Below are positions 34,256-42,154 of a stretch of 47,667 bases of DNA, piece after piece. Position 1 is the stretch's first letter. Every line of letters starts with the position of its first letter. The notes beneath the pieces were generated by a model, which did no database searches, was not told where the DNA came from, and worked only from the letters and a program-made list of their open reading frames with translations. Location of the stretch: contig NZ_CAMZFB010000017.1 in assembly GCF_947305955.1 (NCBI RefSeq), forward strand, positions 1 to 47,667. Direction: 5' to 3'. The stretch comes from an uncultured Brevundimonas sp. GTDB lineage: Bacteria; Pseudomonadota; Alphaproteobacteria; Caulobacterales; Caulobacteraceae. Position numbers and translations under genes: made by a program.

Positions 34256-35383
34256 ATGCTTAGCAGCCGCAACTGGATGAAGGCGGGATTGCTTGCGGGC
34301 AGTGCAATAACCCTCGCAGCCTGCTCAACCTATCCGACAGAGCCGCGCTATCCGACCCATCCGGTCCCCGTCAGTGAACTGCCGTCGCCGTATGCGCAGG
34401 GTTCGACGGCACCGAATCCCTATGCGCCGCCCGCACAACCGGCTGCGCCCACGGCTCCGGCCAACCCCTATTACCGTCCAGACACTGGACCGATCGTAGA
34501 GCAGGGGCCGATTGCCTCCAGCGGATCGATTGAAGGCGGCGGCCTGCCTCCGGCTGGTGGTTCGGTGGCTCCCGCGCCTGCGCCCGCACCGAGCTCGCCG
34601 TACGCGCCGACACCCGCTCCGGCGCCGGCCCCATCGGCTCCGGTTCAGGCTGGCGCGGCCTATGTGATTCAACAGGGCGATACGATTTCCGGCGTCGGTC
34701 GCCGCTTTGGTGTTCCGGTCCAGTCTCTGATTGACCTGAACAACCTTGGTCCGCGCGGTGCGATCACCGCTGGCCAGCGCCTGACCCTGCCGTCCACGGC
34801 TATTGATCGCGGCGTGGACCCCTATGCGACTGGTCCGACCCCGTCGGGCGTTTCGGTGGCCGCAGGGGCTTCGGCACCGCCGCCGCCACCCCCACCCAGC
34901 GGTAATGCGCCGCTGCCGCCGCGCCCGCTTCCGGCCCCGACTCCTACTCCTGCGGCCCCGTCCGCACCAGCACCGTCGACCGCCAGTGGCCAGCGCGTCA
35001 GCCTGCAATGGCCAGTGCGCGGCGAGATCCTGCGTCGCTTTGGTCCCAGCGGTCTGGGCGAGCGCAATAACGGCATCAACATCGGTGCCTCTGCGGGAGC
35101 CGAGGTCAAGGCAGCCGCTGATGGCACGGTGGCCTATGTCGGCGATGATATCGTGGGGCAGGGGCTGACGGTCTTGATCGTCCACCGCGACGGCTGGCGC
35201 ACAGTTTACAGCCACCTTGGCTCATCCACGGTGCGTGATGGTGCCACGGTCCGCGCGGGCCAGTCGATCGGCACCGTCGGTCTGACGGCGGGTGACGGTC
35301 GTCCCTCGATCCACTTCGAGGTGCGCCAAATGCGCGGCGATGATCCGATTGCGATCGACCCGCTGAGCATTTTGCCGCGCTAA
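34256..35383 (+). CDS. nlpD: NlpD-like lipoprotein: LysM and degenerate LytM (M23) domains
   Basis: Envelope lipoprotein of 375 residues, probably an activator of a cell-wall amidase at division. The signal peptide ends in LAACS. A proline/alanine-rich linker leads to a LysM peptidoglycan-binding domain (about 136-180, YVIQQGDTISGVGRRFGV), a second proline-rich linker, and a C-terminal LytM domain (about 255-370). The zinc ligands of active M23 enzymes are altered: HxGxD is NNGINIG (about 272) and the HxH motif is SIHFEV (about 350), so it should not cut peptidoglycan itself, as for E. coli NlpD. The surE-pcm-nlpD order matches E. coli. ATG 34256 is chosen because GGAGG lies five bases upstream. 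Confidence 0.9.
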   Translation: MLSSRNWMKAGLLAGSAITLAACSTYPTEPRYPTHPVPVSELPSPYAQGSTAPNPYAPPAQPAAPTAPANPYYRPDTGPIVEQGPIASSGSIEGGGLPPAGGSVAPAPAPAPSSPYAPTPAPAPAPSAPVQAGAAYVIQQGDTISGVGRRFGVPVQSLIDLNNLGPRGAITAGQRLTLPSTAIDRGVDPYATGPTPSGVSVAAGASAPPPPPPPSGNAPLPPRPLPAPTPTPAAPSAPAPSTASGQRVSLQWPVRGEILRRFGPSGLGERNNGINIGASAGAEVKAAADGTVAYVGDDIVGQGLTVLIVHRDGWRTVYSHLGSSTVRDGATVRAGQSIGTVGLTAGDGRPSIHFEVRQMRGDDPIAIDPLSILPR

Positions 35384-35443
35384 AACGTCAATAATCTAGA
35401 ATAATGGGGACTTATTGGTCGAAATGGCCGGTCCCTGCGAGGG

Positions 35444-35480
35444 GGGCGCGTTGCAAATAGCTGTAGCGCGCCCTAGTTTT
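35444..35480 (+). terminator. Hairpin terminator after nlpD
   Basis: A 12-bp stem (35444-35455 with 35462-35473, two G-T pairs) around a 6-base loop is followed by TAGTTTT. The same stretch contains TTGCAA (35451) and CTAGTT (35473), which could be a promoter for yajC, so the hairpin may have two roles. Confidence 0.6.
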
Positions 35481-35495
35481 CGCGCCTCATTCCAA

Positions 35496-35523
35496 TGGGC
35501 CCCCCACGGTGGGGAGCGGCCCA
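35496..35523 (+). promoter_or_regulatory. Structured leader hairpin before yajC
   Basis: An outer stem (TGGGCC 35496-35501 with GGCCCA 35518-35523) encloses an inner stem (CCCCA 35502-35506 with TGGGG 35510-35514) with a three-base bulge. It lies five bases before the GGGGAG ribosome-binding site of yajC, so it may influence translation of yajC-secDF. No matching RNA family comes to mind. Confidence 0.4.
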
Positions 35524-35541
35524 CCTCGGGGAGTTACGACT

Positions 35542-35853
35542 TTGCCTACTCAAGACGCTGGTACCATGGCGGCAATCGTCCAGTTCGGACCGATTGTACT
35601 CATCTTCGTCCTTTTCTACTTCCTCATGATCCGCCCGCAGCAGAAGCGCATGAAGGCCCATCAGGCCATGCTGCAAGCCCTGAAGCGCGGCGATGAAGTG
35701 GTTCTGTCGAACGGCATGGTCGGCAAGGTGACCCGCGTCGAGGAAAACGAAGCCATGGTCGATATCGCCCAAGGCGTTTCGGTCCGCGTGGTCCGTTCTA
35801 TGATTGCCGAAGTGCGTAACCGCACCGCAATCGCTGCAAACGACAAGGGCTAA
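35542..35853 (+). CDS. yajC: Sec translocase accessory subunit YajC
   Basis: Small inner-membrane partner of SecDF in protein export. The 103 residues show one membrane segment (IVQFGPIVLIFVLFYFLMI), the signature RPQQKRMKAHQ and the soluble domain LKRGDEVVLSNGMVGKV. TTG 35542 is chosen because GGGGAG (35528-35533) lies eight bases upstream; the ATG at 35566 has none and would start right at the membrane segment. Followed by secD after 40 bases. Confidence 0.93.
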   Translation: MPTQDAGTMAAIVQFGPIVLIFVLFYFLMIRPQQKRMKAHQAMLQALKRGDEVVLSNGMVGKVTRVEENEAMVDIAQGVSVRVVRSMIAEVRNRTAIAANDKG

Positions 35854-35893
35854 GGCCCTTTAACGGCGGATTTCCGCCCGGAGATGCCCTGAC

Positions 35894-37492
35894 ATGATTC
35901 AGCTTTCACGCTGGAAAGTCGTCGTGGTCGTGCTGTCGCTCGTTATCGGGCTACTGCTGGCCTTTCCCAGCATGCTTTCGCCCGAGCAGCGCGCTGCGCT
36001 GCCGGGCTGGCTGCCCAAAAACGGCGTAAACCTTGGTCTCGACCTGCAGGGCGGTTCGTACCTGCTGCTCGAAGTCGACGTTCCGGCCATGCGTCAAAAG
36101 CGCGTGACCAATTTGATGGAAGACGTTCGCGTTACGCTTGGCGAAAAGCAGATTGCCATCGGCAACCTGCAACGCGAAGACGGTGGCGTGGTCGTGACCG
36201 TCAATGACGCCAGCCAGTATGACGCAGCCTTCAAGGCTCTGCGCGATATGGCCAACACCGGCGCAGGTGCCCAAGGCGTTTCGGACCGTACGGCTGCAAA
36301 GCTGAGCGGCAACCGTATCCGCTACGGCTTCACCGAGGCCGGCTTGGCCGGTATGGGCGCGACGGCCGTCGACCAGTCGATTGAAGTGGTTCGCCGCCGT
36401 CTGGACAGCTCGGGCACCAAGGAAATCTCCATCACCCGTCAGGGTGCCGACCGTATCGTTGTTCAGGCCCCGGGCCAGAGCGATCCGGCCGAACTGGAGC
36501 GTCTGGTCGGGCAAACCGCCCAACTGACCTTCCAGATGGTGGATACCTCGCCGACGGGCCTTCAGGACGCTCTGGCTGGCCGTGTGCCGCCGGATGCCGA
36601 ACTGCTCGTTGACGACCAAGGCCAGCCCTATCTGGTGAAGCGTCGCGTTCTCGTCTCGGGTGAAAACCTGACCCGCGCCAGCGTGGGCTCCGACCAAAAT
36701 GGCCGTCCGTCGATCGACTTCCAGTTCGACGGTCAAGGCACCCGCCGCTTTGGCGAGGCCACGGCCCAGAACATTGGCAAGCCTTTCGCCATCATTCTGG
36801 ACGGCAAGGTCATTTCGGCTCCGACCATCCAGTCGGCGATCACCGGCGGCAGCGGCCAGATCACGGGTCAATTCACCATCGCTTCGGCATCGGAGCTGGT
36901 AAACCTGCTGAATGGCGGTGCGCTTCCGGCTCCGCTTAAAGTCGAGGAACGCCGCGTCGTGACGGCCGAGCTGGGTGCGGACGCCGTTAAGGCTGGCGCT
37001 ATCTCGACCCTGATCGGTTTCGCCCTGATCATCGTCTTCATGATCGGTGCCTATGGCTTCCTGTTCGGCGGCATCTCGGTGCTGGGCCTGATCCTGAACG
37101 GCATTCTCATTGTAGCTTCGATGTCTGTCATCGGTGCCACCCTGACGCTGCCGGGCATCGCCGGTCTGGTTCTGACCTTCGCCGTGGCCGTTGACGCCAA
37201 CGTGCTGATCTATGAGCGCATGCGCGATGAAGCCCGCCTGGGCCGCTCGCCGGTCGCCACCATGGATGCGGGCTTCAACCGCGCCATGGGCACGATCGTC
37301 GACGCCAACCTGACGACCCTCGTGGCCGCCATCATCATGTTCATGTTCGGTGCCGGCCCTGTGCGCGGCTTCGCATGGACCCTGACCATCGGCGTGTTCA
37401 CCTCGATGTTCTCGTCGGTGATGGTCGCCCAAGTCCTGCTCGGCTACTGGCTCAAAGTGGCCAAGCCGAAAAAACTGCCGATTGCGGAGTAA
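35894..37492 (+). CDS. secD: Protein translocase subunit SecD
   Basis: RND-type membrane protein that uses the proton gradient to help pull exported proteins through SecYEG. The 532 residues have one N-terminal membrane segment, the large periplasmic P1 domain (GVNLGLDLQGGSYLLLEVD, LDSSGTKEISITRQG, RIVVQAPGQ), and five C-terminal membrane segments from about residue 365, with the conserved GLVLTFAVAVDANVLIYERMRDE (here FAVAVDANVLIYERM) that carries proton-path aspartate residues. It shares one base with the secF start. Confidence 0.97.
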   Translation: MIQLSRWKVVVVVLSLVIGLLLAFPSMLSPEQRAALPGWLPKNGVNLGLDLQGGSYLLLEVDVPAMRQKRVTNLMEDVRVTLGEKQIAIGNLQREDGGVVVTVNDASQYDAAFKALRDMANTGAGAQGVSDRTAAKLSGNRIRYGFTEAGLAGMGATAVDQSIEVVRRRLDSSGTKEISITRQGADRIVVQAPGQSDPAELERLVGQTAQLTFQMVDTSPTGLQDALAGRVPPDAELLVDDQGQPYLVKRRVLVSGENLTRASVGSDQNGRPSIDFQFDGQGTRRFGEATAQNIGKPFAIILDGKVISAPTIQSAITGGSGQITGQFTIASASELVNLLNGGALPAPLKVEERRVVTAELGADAVKAGAISTLIGFALIIVFMIGAYGFLFGGISVLGLILNGILIVASMSVIGATLTLPGIAGLVLTFAVAVDANVLIYERMRDEARLGRSPVATMDAGFNRAMGTIVDANLTTLVAAIIMFMFGAGPVRGFAWTLTIGVFTSMFSSVMVAQVLLGYWLKVAKPKKLPIAE

Positions 37493-38472
37493 TGCCGATG
37501 CGTGGATGGCCTCTCATCAAACTGCTTCCGCAGAAAACCAACTTCCACTTTGTGAAGTATGCCAAGCCGATGGGCGTTCTCGCCGCGACGCTTTGCATCG
37601 CTTCACTGGTGGGCTGCTTCATCCCCGGCCTGAACCTGGGCATCGATTTCCGCGGTGGCGCTTCGCTTGAAGTGTCCAAGCCCGCAGGGCAGGTGCTGGA
37701 ACTGGATCAGGTGCGCGGTGCCGTGGGCGAGCTCGGTCTTGGCGATGTCCAGGTCCAAGGTATCGACAGCGCCTCGTCGGCGATTGTCCGCTTCCAGGTT
37801 CCCAAGGGACAGGACCAGAATGTCGTCGTGAAACGTGTCGAGGACGCCATCGCCGGTGCTGTGGGCGAGGTTAGCTATTCGAACGTGAGCGTTGTTGGCT
37901 CCAAGGTTTCGGGCGAGCTGTTCCGCTCGGGTATCTATGCTCTGGGCGCGGCAATCTTCCTGATGTTCCTGTACATCTGGTTCCGCTTTGAACCGCAGTT
38001 CGGCTTCGGTGCCATCATCGGCCTGTTGCACGATGTGATCCTGACCTTCGGTCTGATCGTCCTGTTCCGGTTCGAGTTCAGCCTGAATACCGTGGCCGCT
38101 ATCCTGACGGTTATCGGCTATTCGATGAACGATACCGTGGTGGTGTTCGACCGCCTGCGCGAGAACCTGCGCAAGTACAAGACCATGCCGCTCAAGGACC
38201 TGATCGACCTGACGCTGAACGAAACCCTGTCGCGCACCATCATCACCGGTGTGACGGCCGTGGGCGTTCTGGCCGTTCTGGCCCTGTTCGGTGGCGAGGC
38301 CCTGTTCGGCTTCTCCATCGTCCTGATGGTCGGCATCATCATCGGTACCTTCTCGTCGATCTATGTCGGTACGCCGGTTGTGCTCCTATGGGGTGTGAGG
38401 CGTGGCAAGATCGGCAAGGGCGACGATGACGACCTGAAACCGGTGAAGTTCGGTATGGCCAGCCGCCCGTAA
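37492..38472 (+). CDS. secF: Protein translocase subunit SecF
   Basis: Partner of SecD. The 326 residues have the N-terminal membrane segment, the GLNLGIDFRGGASLEV block, the periplasmic domain and five C-terminal membrane segments including GYSMNDTVVVFDRLRENLR. ATG 37492 overlaps the last base of secD (TAATG); ATG 37498 is an equally possible start two codons on. Followed by a strong terminator. Confidence 0.96.
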   Translation: MPMRGWPLIKLLPQKTNFHFVKYAKPMGVLAATLCIASLVGCFIPGLNLGIDFRGGASLEVSKPAGQVLELDQVRGAVGELGLGDVQVQGIDSASSAIVRFQVPKGQDQNVVVKRVEDAIAGAVGEVSYSNVSVVGSKVSGELFRSGIYALGAAIFLMFLYIWFRFEPQFGFGAIIGLLHDVILTFGLIVLFRFEFSLNTVAAILTVIGYSMNDTVVVFDRLRENLRKYKTMPLKDLIDLTLNETLSRTIITGVTAVGVLAVLALFGGEALFGFSIVLMVGIIIGTFSSIYVGTPVVLLWGVRRGKIGKGDDDDLKPVKFGMASRP

Positions 38473-38495
38473 GGGGCAGTCAGGCCAGATGGAAT

Positions 38496-38527
38496 AAAGG
38501 TCCGCTCGTTCGCGAGCGGGCCTTTTT
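38496..38527 (+). terminator. Terminator after secF
   Basis: A 13-bp stem (38496-38508 with 38513-38525, one G-T pair) on a TTCG loop, A-rich on the left and ending in TTTTT. Confidence 0.9.
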
Positions 38528-38579
38528 CTTTGAGCCTTTGCCTTGCCTGATGCTGCGGCTTGGGCCATCGGGTGGGGCA

Positions 38580-39206
38580 ATGACCGGATATGACCTTGAT
38601 GCGCAGGTGCGCGCCGCCGAACACGACCGCTGGCTTTCCAGCCGCTTCGTCGACGATGCGGAAAAGCGTGCGGACCTGATCGCCCTTTACGCCCTCGAAG
38701 CCGAGCTGTTGGCCATCCCCACGCGGGTGACACAGCCGATGCTGGCGGAGATGCGTTACACGTGGTGGTCGGAACAGCTGGATGGTGTTTTTTCCAACAA
38801 TCCCCGCATTGGCCATCCGGTACTGGAGGCACTGACCTCTGTGGTCACGCGGCATGCGCTGCCCCGCGCGCCGTTTGAGGCTTTGATCGACGCCCATGTG
38901 GATCGCGTGAATGGCCATCCGCATGATCTGGCGGCCTTGTTTGTCGGGCCGATGCAGATGGCAGTCCGCATTCTGGCGGGCGAGGGGCACGATGAGACGG
39001 TCGCAGGGGCGGGGCAGGTCTTTGGCCTGATGCAAACGGGGCAGGAAACCGAAGCCAAGGCCGCAAAGGCCAAGGCCAATCGCGATCTGGCACGACTGCC
39101 TGCGACAGCGTTTCCGGCGGTGGCGCACGCCGCGCTATCGCGTCAGGCTCCCGAACCCTTTAAACGACTGCAGATCTTCTGGGCGACGGTGAGGGGCCGC
39201 ATCTGA
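38580..39206 (+). CDS. Short squalene/phytoene synthase-family protein
   Basis: All-helical protein of 208 residues related to the squalene/phytoene synthases but shorter than the usual 270-300. ALYALEAELLAI and MLAEMRYTWWSEQLDGV match the N-terminal family blocks. The aspartate-rich DxxxD motifs needed for prenyl-diphosphate chemistry are not evident, so it may resemble the non-enzymatic branch (mitochondrial NDUFAF6, a complex I assembly factor). Function is inferred weakly. The start ATG 38580 is preceded by a G-rich stretch. The stop overlaps the next start (TGATG). Confidence 0.75.
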   Translation: MTGYDLDAQVRAAEHDRWLSSRFVDDAEKRADLIALYALEAELLAIPTRVTQPMLAEMRYTWWSEQLDGVFSNNPRIGHPVLEALTSVVTRHALPRAPFEALIDAHVDRVNGHPHDLAALFVGPMQMAVRILAGEGHDETVAGAGQVFGLMQTGQETEAKAAKAKANRDLARLPATAFPAVAHAALSRQAPEPFKRLQIFWATVRGRI

Positions 39207-39505
39207 TGACACAGGAACAACTTCGACGTCCGGCTGCGATGTGGCTGGCGGTCACGACCCTGTTCGGCCTTGCGGGCACTGTTGTGGGTCTGTTGCCCGT
39301 CGTCCTGACGTGGGGGCTGTTCCGCGAGGGGCAGATCGGGTTGGCGCAGGTCATGGGGACCATGATTCCCTACGTCAGCCTGATGATCTGCCCCTTGGTC
39401 GCATGGTGGCTTTTGCTACGCCGTCACTATCTGGCATCGCTGGTGGTTGCCACGCCACCTATCCTGATGTGGTGCATCAGCATTATCGTTCAGAAGCTTA
39501 GCTAA
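39206..39505 (+). CDS. Small membrane protein, three predicted segments
   Basis: A 99-residue protein I do not recognise. Hydrophobic segments lie at about 12-35, 48-68 and 74-95, with a short RRHY loop between the last two. It shares its start with the stop of the preceding gene (TGATG), so it is probably translated together with it. The last eight bases overlap the convergent metallo-hydrolase gene; both stops sit in the palindrome CTTAGCTAAG. Confidence 0.75.
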   Translation: MTQEQLRRPAAMWLAVTTLFGLAGTVVGLLPVVLTWGLFREGQIGLAQVMGTMIPYVSLMICPLVAWWLLLRRHYLASLVVATPPILMWCISIIVQKLS

Positions 39506-40382
39506 GTTGATTGAGCGGCAGCTTCAGGAACTGTTTGCCGTTTGCTTCTGCTGGTGGCAGCGCACCGGCTCGGATATTGATCTGAAGCGCTGGAAGTATC
39601 AGCTTCGGCGCGGACAGTCCTGCGTCGCGGGCCTCGCGTAGGGCGACGAACTCGTCCTCGCTACGGCCTTGGCCGACGTGGATGTTGTCCCGCTTCTGGG
39701 CTTCCACCGTGGTTTCCCACTTAAACTCTTTGCGTTGGGCCGTCAGATAGTCGTGGCCCACAAAGATGCGCGTGCTGTCCGGCAGGGACAGTATCTTTTG
39801 GATCGAGCGGTACAGCGTCCGCGCATCCCCACCGGGGAAGTCGCAGCGGGCGGTGCCAAAGTCCGGCATAAACAGGGTGTCGCCGACGAAGGCACTGTCG
39901 CCAATGACATAGGTCACGCATGCGGGGGTGTGGCCCGGTGTGTGCAGAACCTGCGCCTGCAGCGAACCGATGCTGAAGCGATCACCATCCGCATAGGTTT
40001 CATCGAAAACCACAGCGTCGGGCGTGACGTCATGGGCATCGAACAGGGTGCCGAAAACCTTTTGGACCTTGGTAATCTCACGGCCGATACCGATGGGTAC
40101 GCCCGTGCGATTTCGGATTTCGTCCGCGCCGGTCAGGTGATCGGCGTGCGCGTGGGTTTCCAACACGCGGACGAGCTTGAGCCCCCTGTCTTTGATGTAT
40201 TCAAGGACGCGTTCAATCGAACGGGTCGAAGTTCTGGCTGCCGCTGCATCGTAATCCAGCACGGGATCAATGATGGCGGCATCCCCCGTCGCGGGATCGG
40301 CAACGACGTAGGTCACGGTGTTGGTCGCGTCATCGAAAAAGCCGGTGACATCGGGGCGAATGGCCGAGGAATGAAGCGTCAT
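39498..40382 (-). CDS. MBL-fold persulfide dioxygenase / Blh-type hydrolase
   Basis: Metallo-beta-lactamase-fold enzyme of 294 residues with the ligand motif HAHADH (77-82), a later histidine in HTPGHT, GDTLF and the final GHDY. The match to ETHE1-like sulfur dioxygenases and to Blh of the BigR regulon predicts oxidation of glutathione persulfide to sulfite and glutathione. AAGGAGG lies just upstream of the ATG. It is divergent from the BigR-type regulator across 67 bases filled with operators. Confidence 0.88.
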   Translation of the reverse strand: MTLHSSAIRPDVTGFFDDATNTVTYVVADPATGDAAIIDPVLDYDAAAARTSTRSIERVLEYIKDRGLKLVRVLETHAHADHLTGADEIRNRTGVPIGIGREITKVQKVFGTLFDAHDVTPDAVVFDETYADGDRFSIGSLQAQVLHTPGHTPACVTYVIGDSAFVGDTLFMPDFGTARCDFPGGDARTLYRSIQKILSLPDSTRIFVGHDYLTAQRKEFKWETTVEAQKRDNIHVGQGRSEDEFVALREARDAGLSAPKLILPALQINIRAGALPPAEANGKQFLKLPLNQLS

Positions 40383-40397
40383 GGTGGCCTCCTTATG

Positions 40398-40445
40398 GTG
40401 CTAAAATATTAGCACTTGCTAATTTAGCAAGACCTAATATATAGG
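40398..40445. promoter_or_regulatory. Three inverted repeats between the MBL gene and bigR
   Basis: GTGCTAA-AATA-TTAGCAC (40398-40415) shares one base with CTTGCTAA-T-TTAGCAAG (40415-40431), and CCTA-ATATA-TAGG follows (40433-40445). The first two share the core GCTAA/TTAGC and are probably operators for the adjacent ArsR-type regulator. The region is AT-rich and must also hold both promoters, so binding should block both directions. Confidence 0.7.
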
Positions 40446-40449
40446 GGCC

Positions 40450-40767
40450 ATGGTTGATTTCGCACAGATGAGTTTGGACCAGTTTCAGGCCAGGGCTGCC
40501 GATGCCGCGGGACTGTTAAAGGCCTTGTCCAATGAAAACCGCCTGATGATCCTTTGCCAGATCGGCGAGGGCGAATGTCAGGTCGGTGATCTGAAGCTGG
40601 GTCTTTCCCAGTCGGCGTTGTCGCAGCATTTGGCACGGCTGCGTGATGACGGGCTGGTGACCTCGCGTCGGGATGGGACGGCGGTGTTTTACCGCATAAG
40701 CGATCTTTCCGCGCTCAAGGTCATTGGCACCCTGGCCGAAATCTACTGTCCCCCTGCCGCCGGATAG
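40450..40767 (+). CDS. bigR: ArsR-family regulator of the BigR/SqrR persulfide-sensor type
   Basis: Winged-helix repressor of 105 residues: LLKALSNENRLMILC, recognition region LSQSALSQHLARLRDDGLV, and the wing TSRRDGTAVFYRI. Cysteines lie at 36, 43 and 100; Cys36 and Cys100 (EIYCPP) match the pair that forms a polysulfide bridge in SqrR/BigR. Reactive sulfur would thus release it from the operators upstream and induce both the MBL enzyme and the genes behind it. Cys43 is an extra cysteine near the first. Confidence 0.87.
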   Translation: MVDFAQMSLDQFQARAADAAGLLKALSNENRLMILCQIGEGECQVGDLKLGLSQSALSQHLARLRDDGLVTSRRDGTAVFYRISDLSALKVIGTLAEIYCPPAAG

Positions 40768-40800
40768 GCGCGCGGTCACTCACTAAACAGGACTTCCCCC

Positions 40801-41334
40801 ATGAACGCTCTTATCCCCCTTCAGCCGAAGGATGTTCAAACGCGCCTGTCATCCGGTCGGGCCGTTGTTGTCGATATCCGCGAGCCGGACGAGTTCGCCC
40901 GCGCCCATATCGCTAATGCTGTCTCGTCGCCTTTGTCGGTCTTCGATAAGGCTGACCTGTCCGCTGTGGCTGGCAAGGATGTGATCTTCACCTGCCGCAC
41001 GGGTAATCGCACGGGTACGGCCGCCGCGCGTCTGGCCGCGCGTATTTCGGGCACCGCCTATGTGCTTGAGGGCGGTGTCGAGACTTGGAAGGCTGCAGGC
41101 CTGCCTCTGCAAGTCGACGCCAAACAGCCGCTGGAACTGATGCGTCAGGTGCAAATGCTTGCCGGTGGCCTGATCTTGCTGGGCGCAGTGCTCGGCACGA
41201 CCATCAGTCAGGCATTCTGGGGTATCAGCGCCTTTGTCGGCGCGGGCCTGTTCGTGGCAGGGGCCACGGGTTTCTGCGGCATGGCTAATATCCTGAAGCT
41301 GATGCCGTGGAACCGCGCCATGAAGAAGGCCTGA
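40801..41334 (+). CDS. Membrane rhodanese (YgaP-like: rhodanese plus DUF2892)
   Basis: Sulfurtransferase of 177 residues. The rhodanese domain (about 5-105) has the DIREPDEF block and active-site loop CRTGNRT with Cys65. Two membrane segments follow (LAGGLILLGAVLGTTIS and FVGAGLFVAGATGF) with the DUF2892 ending GFCGMANILKLMPWN, as in E. coli YgaP. It probably passes sulfane sulfur at the membrane. It lies 33 bases after bigR and four before the exporter gene. Confidence 0.92.
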   Translation: MNALIPLQPKDVQTRLSSGRAVVVDIREPDEFARAHIANAVSSPLSVFDKADLSAVAGKDVIFTCRTGNRTGTAAARLAARISGTAYVLEGGVETWKAAGLPLQVDAKQPLELMRQVQMLAGGLILLGAVLGTTISQAFWGISAFVGAGLFVAGATGFCGMANILKLMPWNRAMKKA

Positions 41335-41338
41335 GGTC

Positions 41339-42115
41339 GTGGAGCCGATCCAACTGCTTCTGGCCGCCCTCAGTGGAGGGCTGGTGGCCCTGTTGCTGAC
41401 GGTGTTCGGAGGCGGTGGATCGGTTCTGGCCGTGCCGCTTCTGATCTATCTCGTCGGGATTGATCAGCCGCACGTGGCCATTGCGGCGTCTGCGGCGGGC
41501 GTTGCCTTGAACGGGCTGACGGCCTTGGCCGGACAGGCACGGGCAGGGCGGGTCCGCTGGCCCTGTGCCATCCTGTTCGCCGTGGTCGGGGCCACGTTCG
41601 CGTGGGCGGGCTCCAGTTTGGCAAAGGCCATCGACGGTGACAGCCTGTTGCTGGCATTTGCTGTGGCAATGGCTTTGATCGGCGGCTCGATGCTTCGTCC
41701 GGCCAAGGGGCAGGGCAATCCGGCGGTTCGCCTGAACCGCCAGATCGCGCCGCGCATCGCCCTTACGGCCTCGGGCGTGGGCGGAATGGCAGGCTTTTTT
41801 GGTATTGGTGGCGGCTTTCTGATCGTGCCGGGCCTGCTGTGGGCCACGAACATGACGCTGGCGGCGGCGCAGGCTACCTCCTTGCTCAGCGTCGTCGCCT
41901 TCGGGGCCAGCACTGCGATTAACTACAGCCTTTCCGGCCTGATGAATTGGTGGGTTGTGGGCGCTATGGCTGCGGGCGGCGTGTTTGGTACCCTGATCGG
42001 GCTGCCCATATCCAAGCGGCTGGGCCAGCACGCCCGTCTGGGACGGCAGATGTTCGCGGTCCTGATCCTGCTGGTTGCCATCTATGTCGGATGGCGGGCT
42101 ATCATGGCGCTGTAA
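41339..42115 (+). CDS. TauE/SafE-family sulfite exporter
   Basis: Inner-membrane protein of 258 residues with about eight hydrophobic segments and the two glycine-rich family motifs (FGGGGSVLAVPLL and FFGIGGGFLIVPGLL). Probably exports sulfite made by the MBL dioxygenase, completing the pathway sulfide or persulfide to sulfite to outside. GTG 41339 follows GAGG and lies four bases after the rhodanese stop. Confidence 0.9.
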   Translation: MEPIQLLLAALSGGLVALLLTVFGGGGSVLAVPLLIYLVGIDQPHVAIAASAAGVALNGLTALAGQARAGRVRWPCAILFAVVGATFAWAGSSLAKAIDGDSLLLAFAVAMALIGGSMLRPAKGQGNPAVRLNRQIAPRIALTASGVGGMAGFFGIGGGFLIVPGLLWATNMTLAAAQATSLLSVVAFGASTAINYSLSGLMNWWVVGAMAAGGVFGTLIGLPISKRLGQHARLGRQMFAVLILLVAIYVGWRAIMAL

Positions 42116-42148
42116 GAAAAAGGGCGGCTGAGGTGATCAGCCGCCCTT
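42115..42148 (-). terminator. Terminator of trmFO
   Basis: A perfect 12-bp stem (42120-42131 with 42137-42148), loop of five. On the minus strand it is followed by a T-run (A-run 42115-42121 on the plus strand), so it mainly ends trmFO; the plus side has no T-run for the exporter gene. Confidence 0.85.
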
Positions 42149-42154
42149 GTCCTA

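Noticed and set aside
39497..39506. Palindrome CTTAGCTAAG between convergent genes
   Set aside because: It is explained by the two overlapping stop codons of the convergent genes; no stem of terminator strength or T-run is present.
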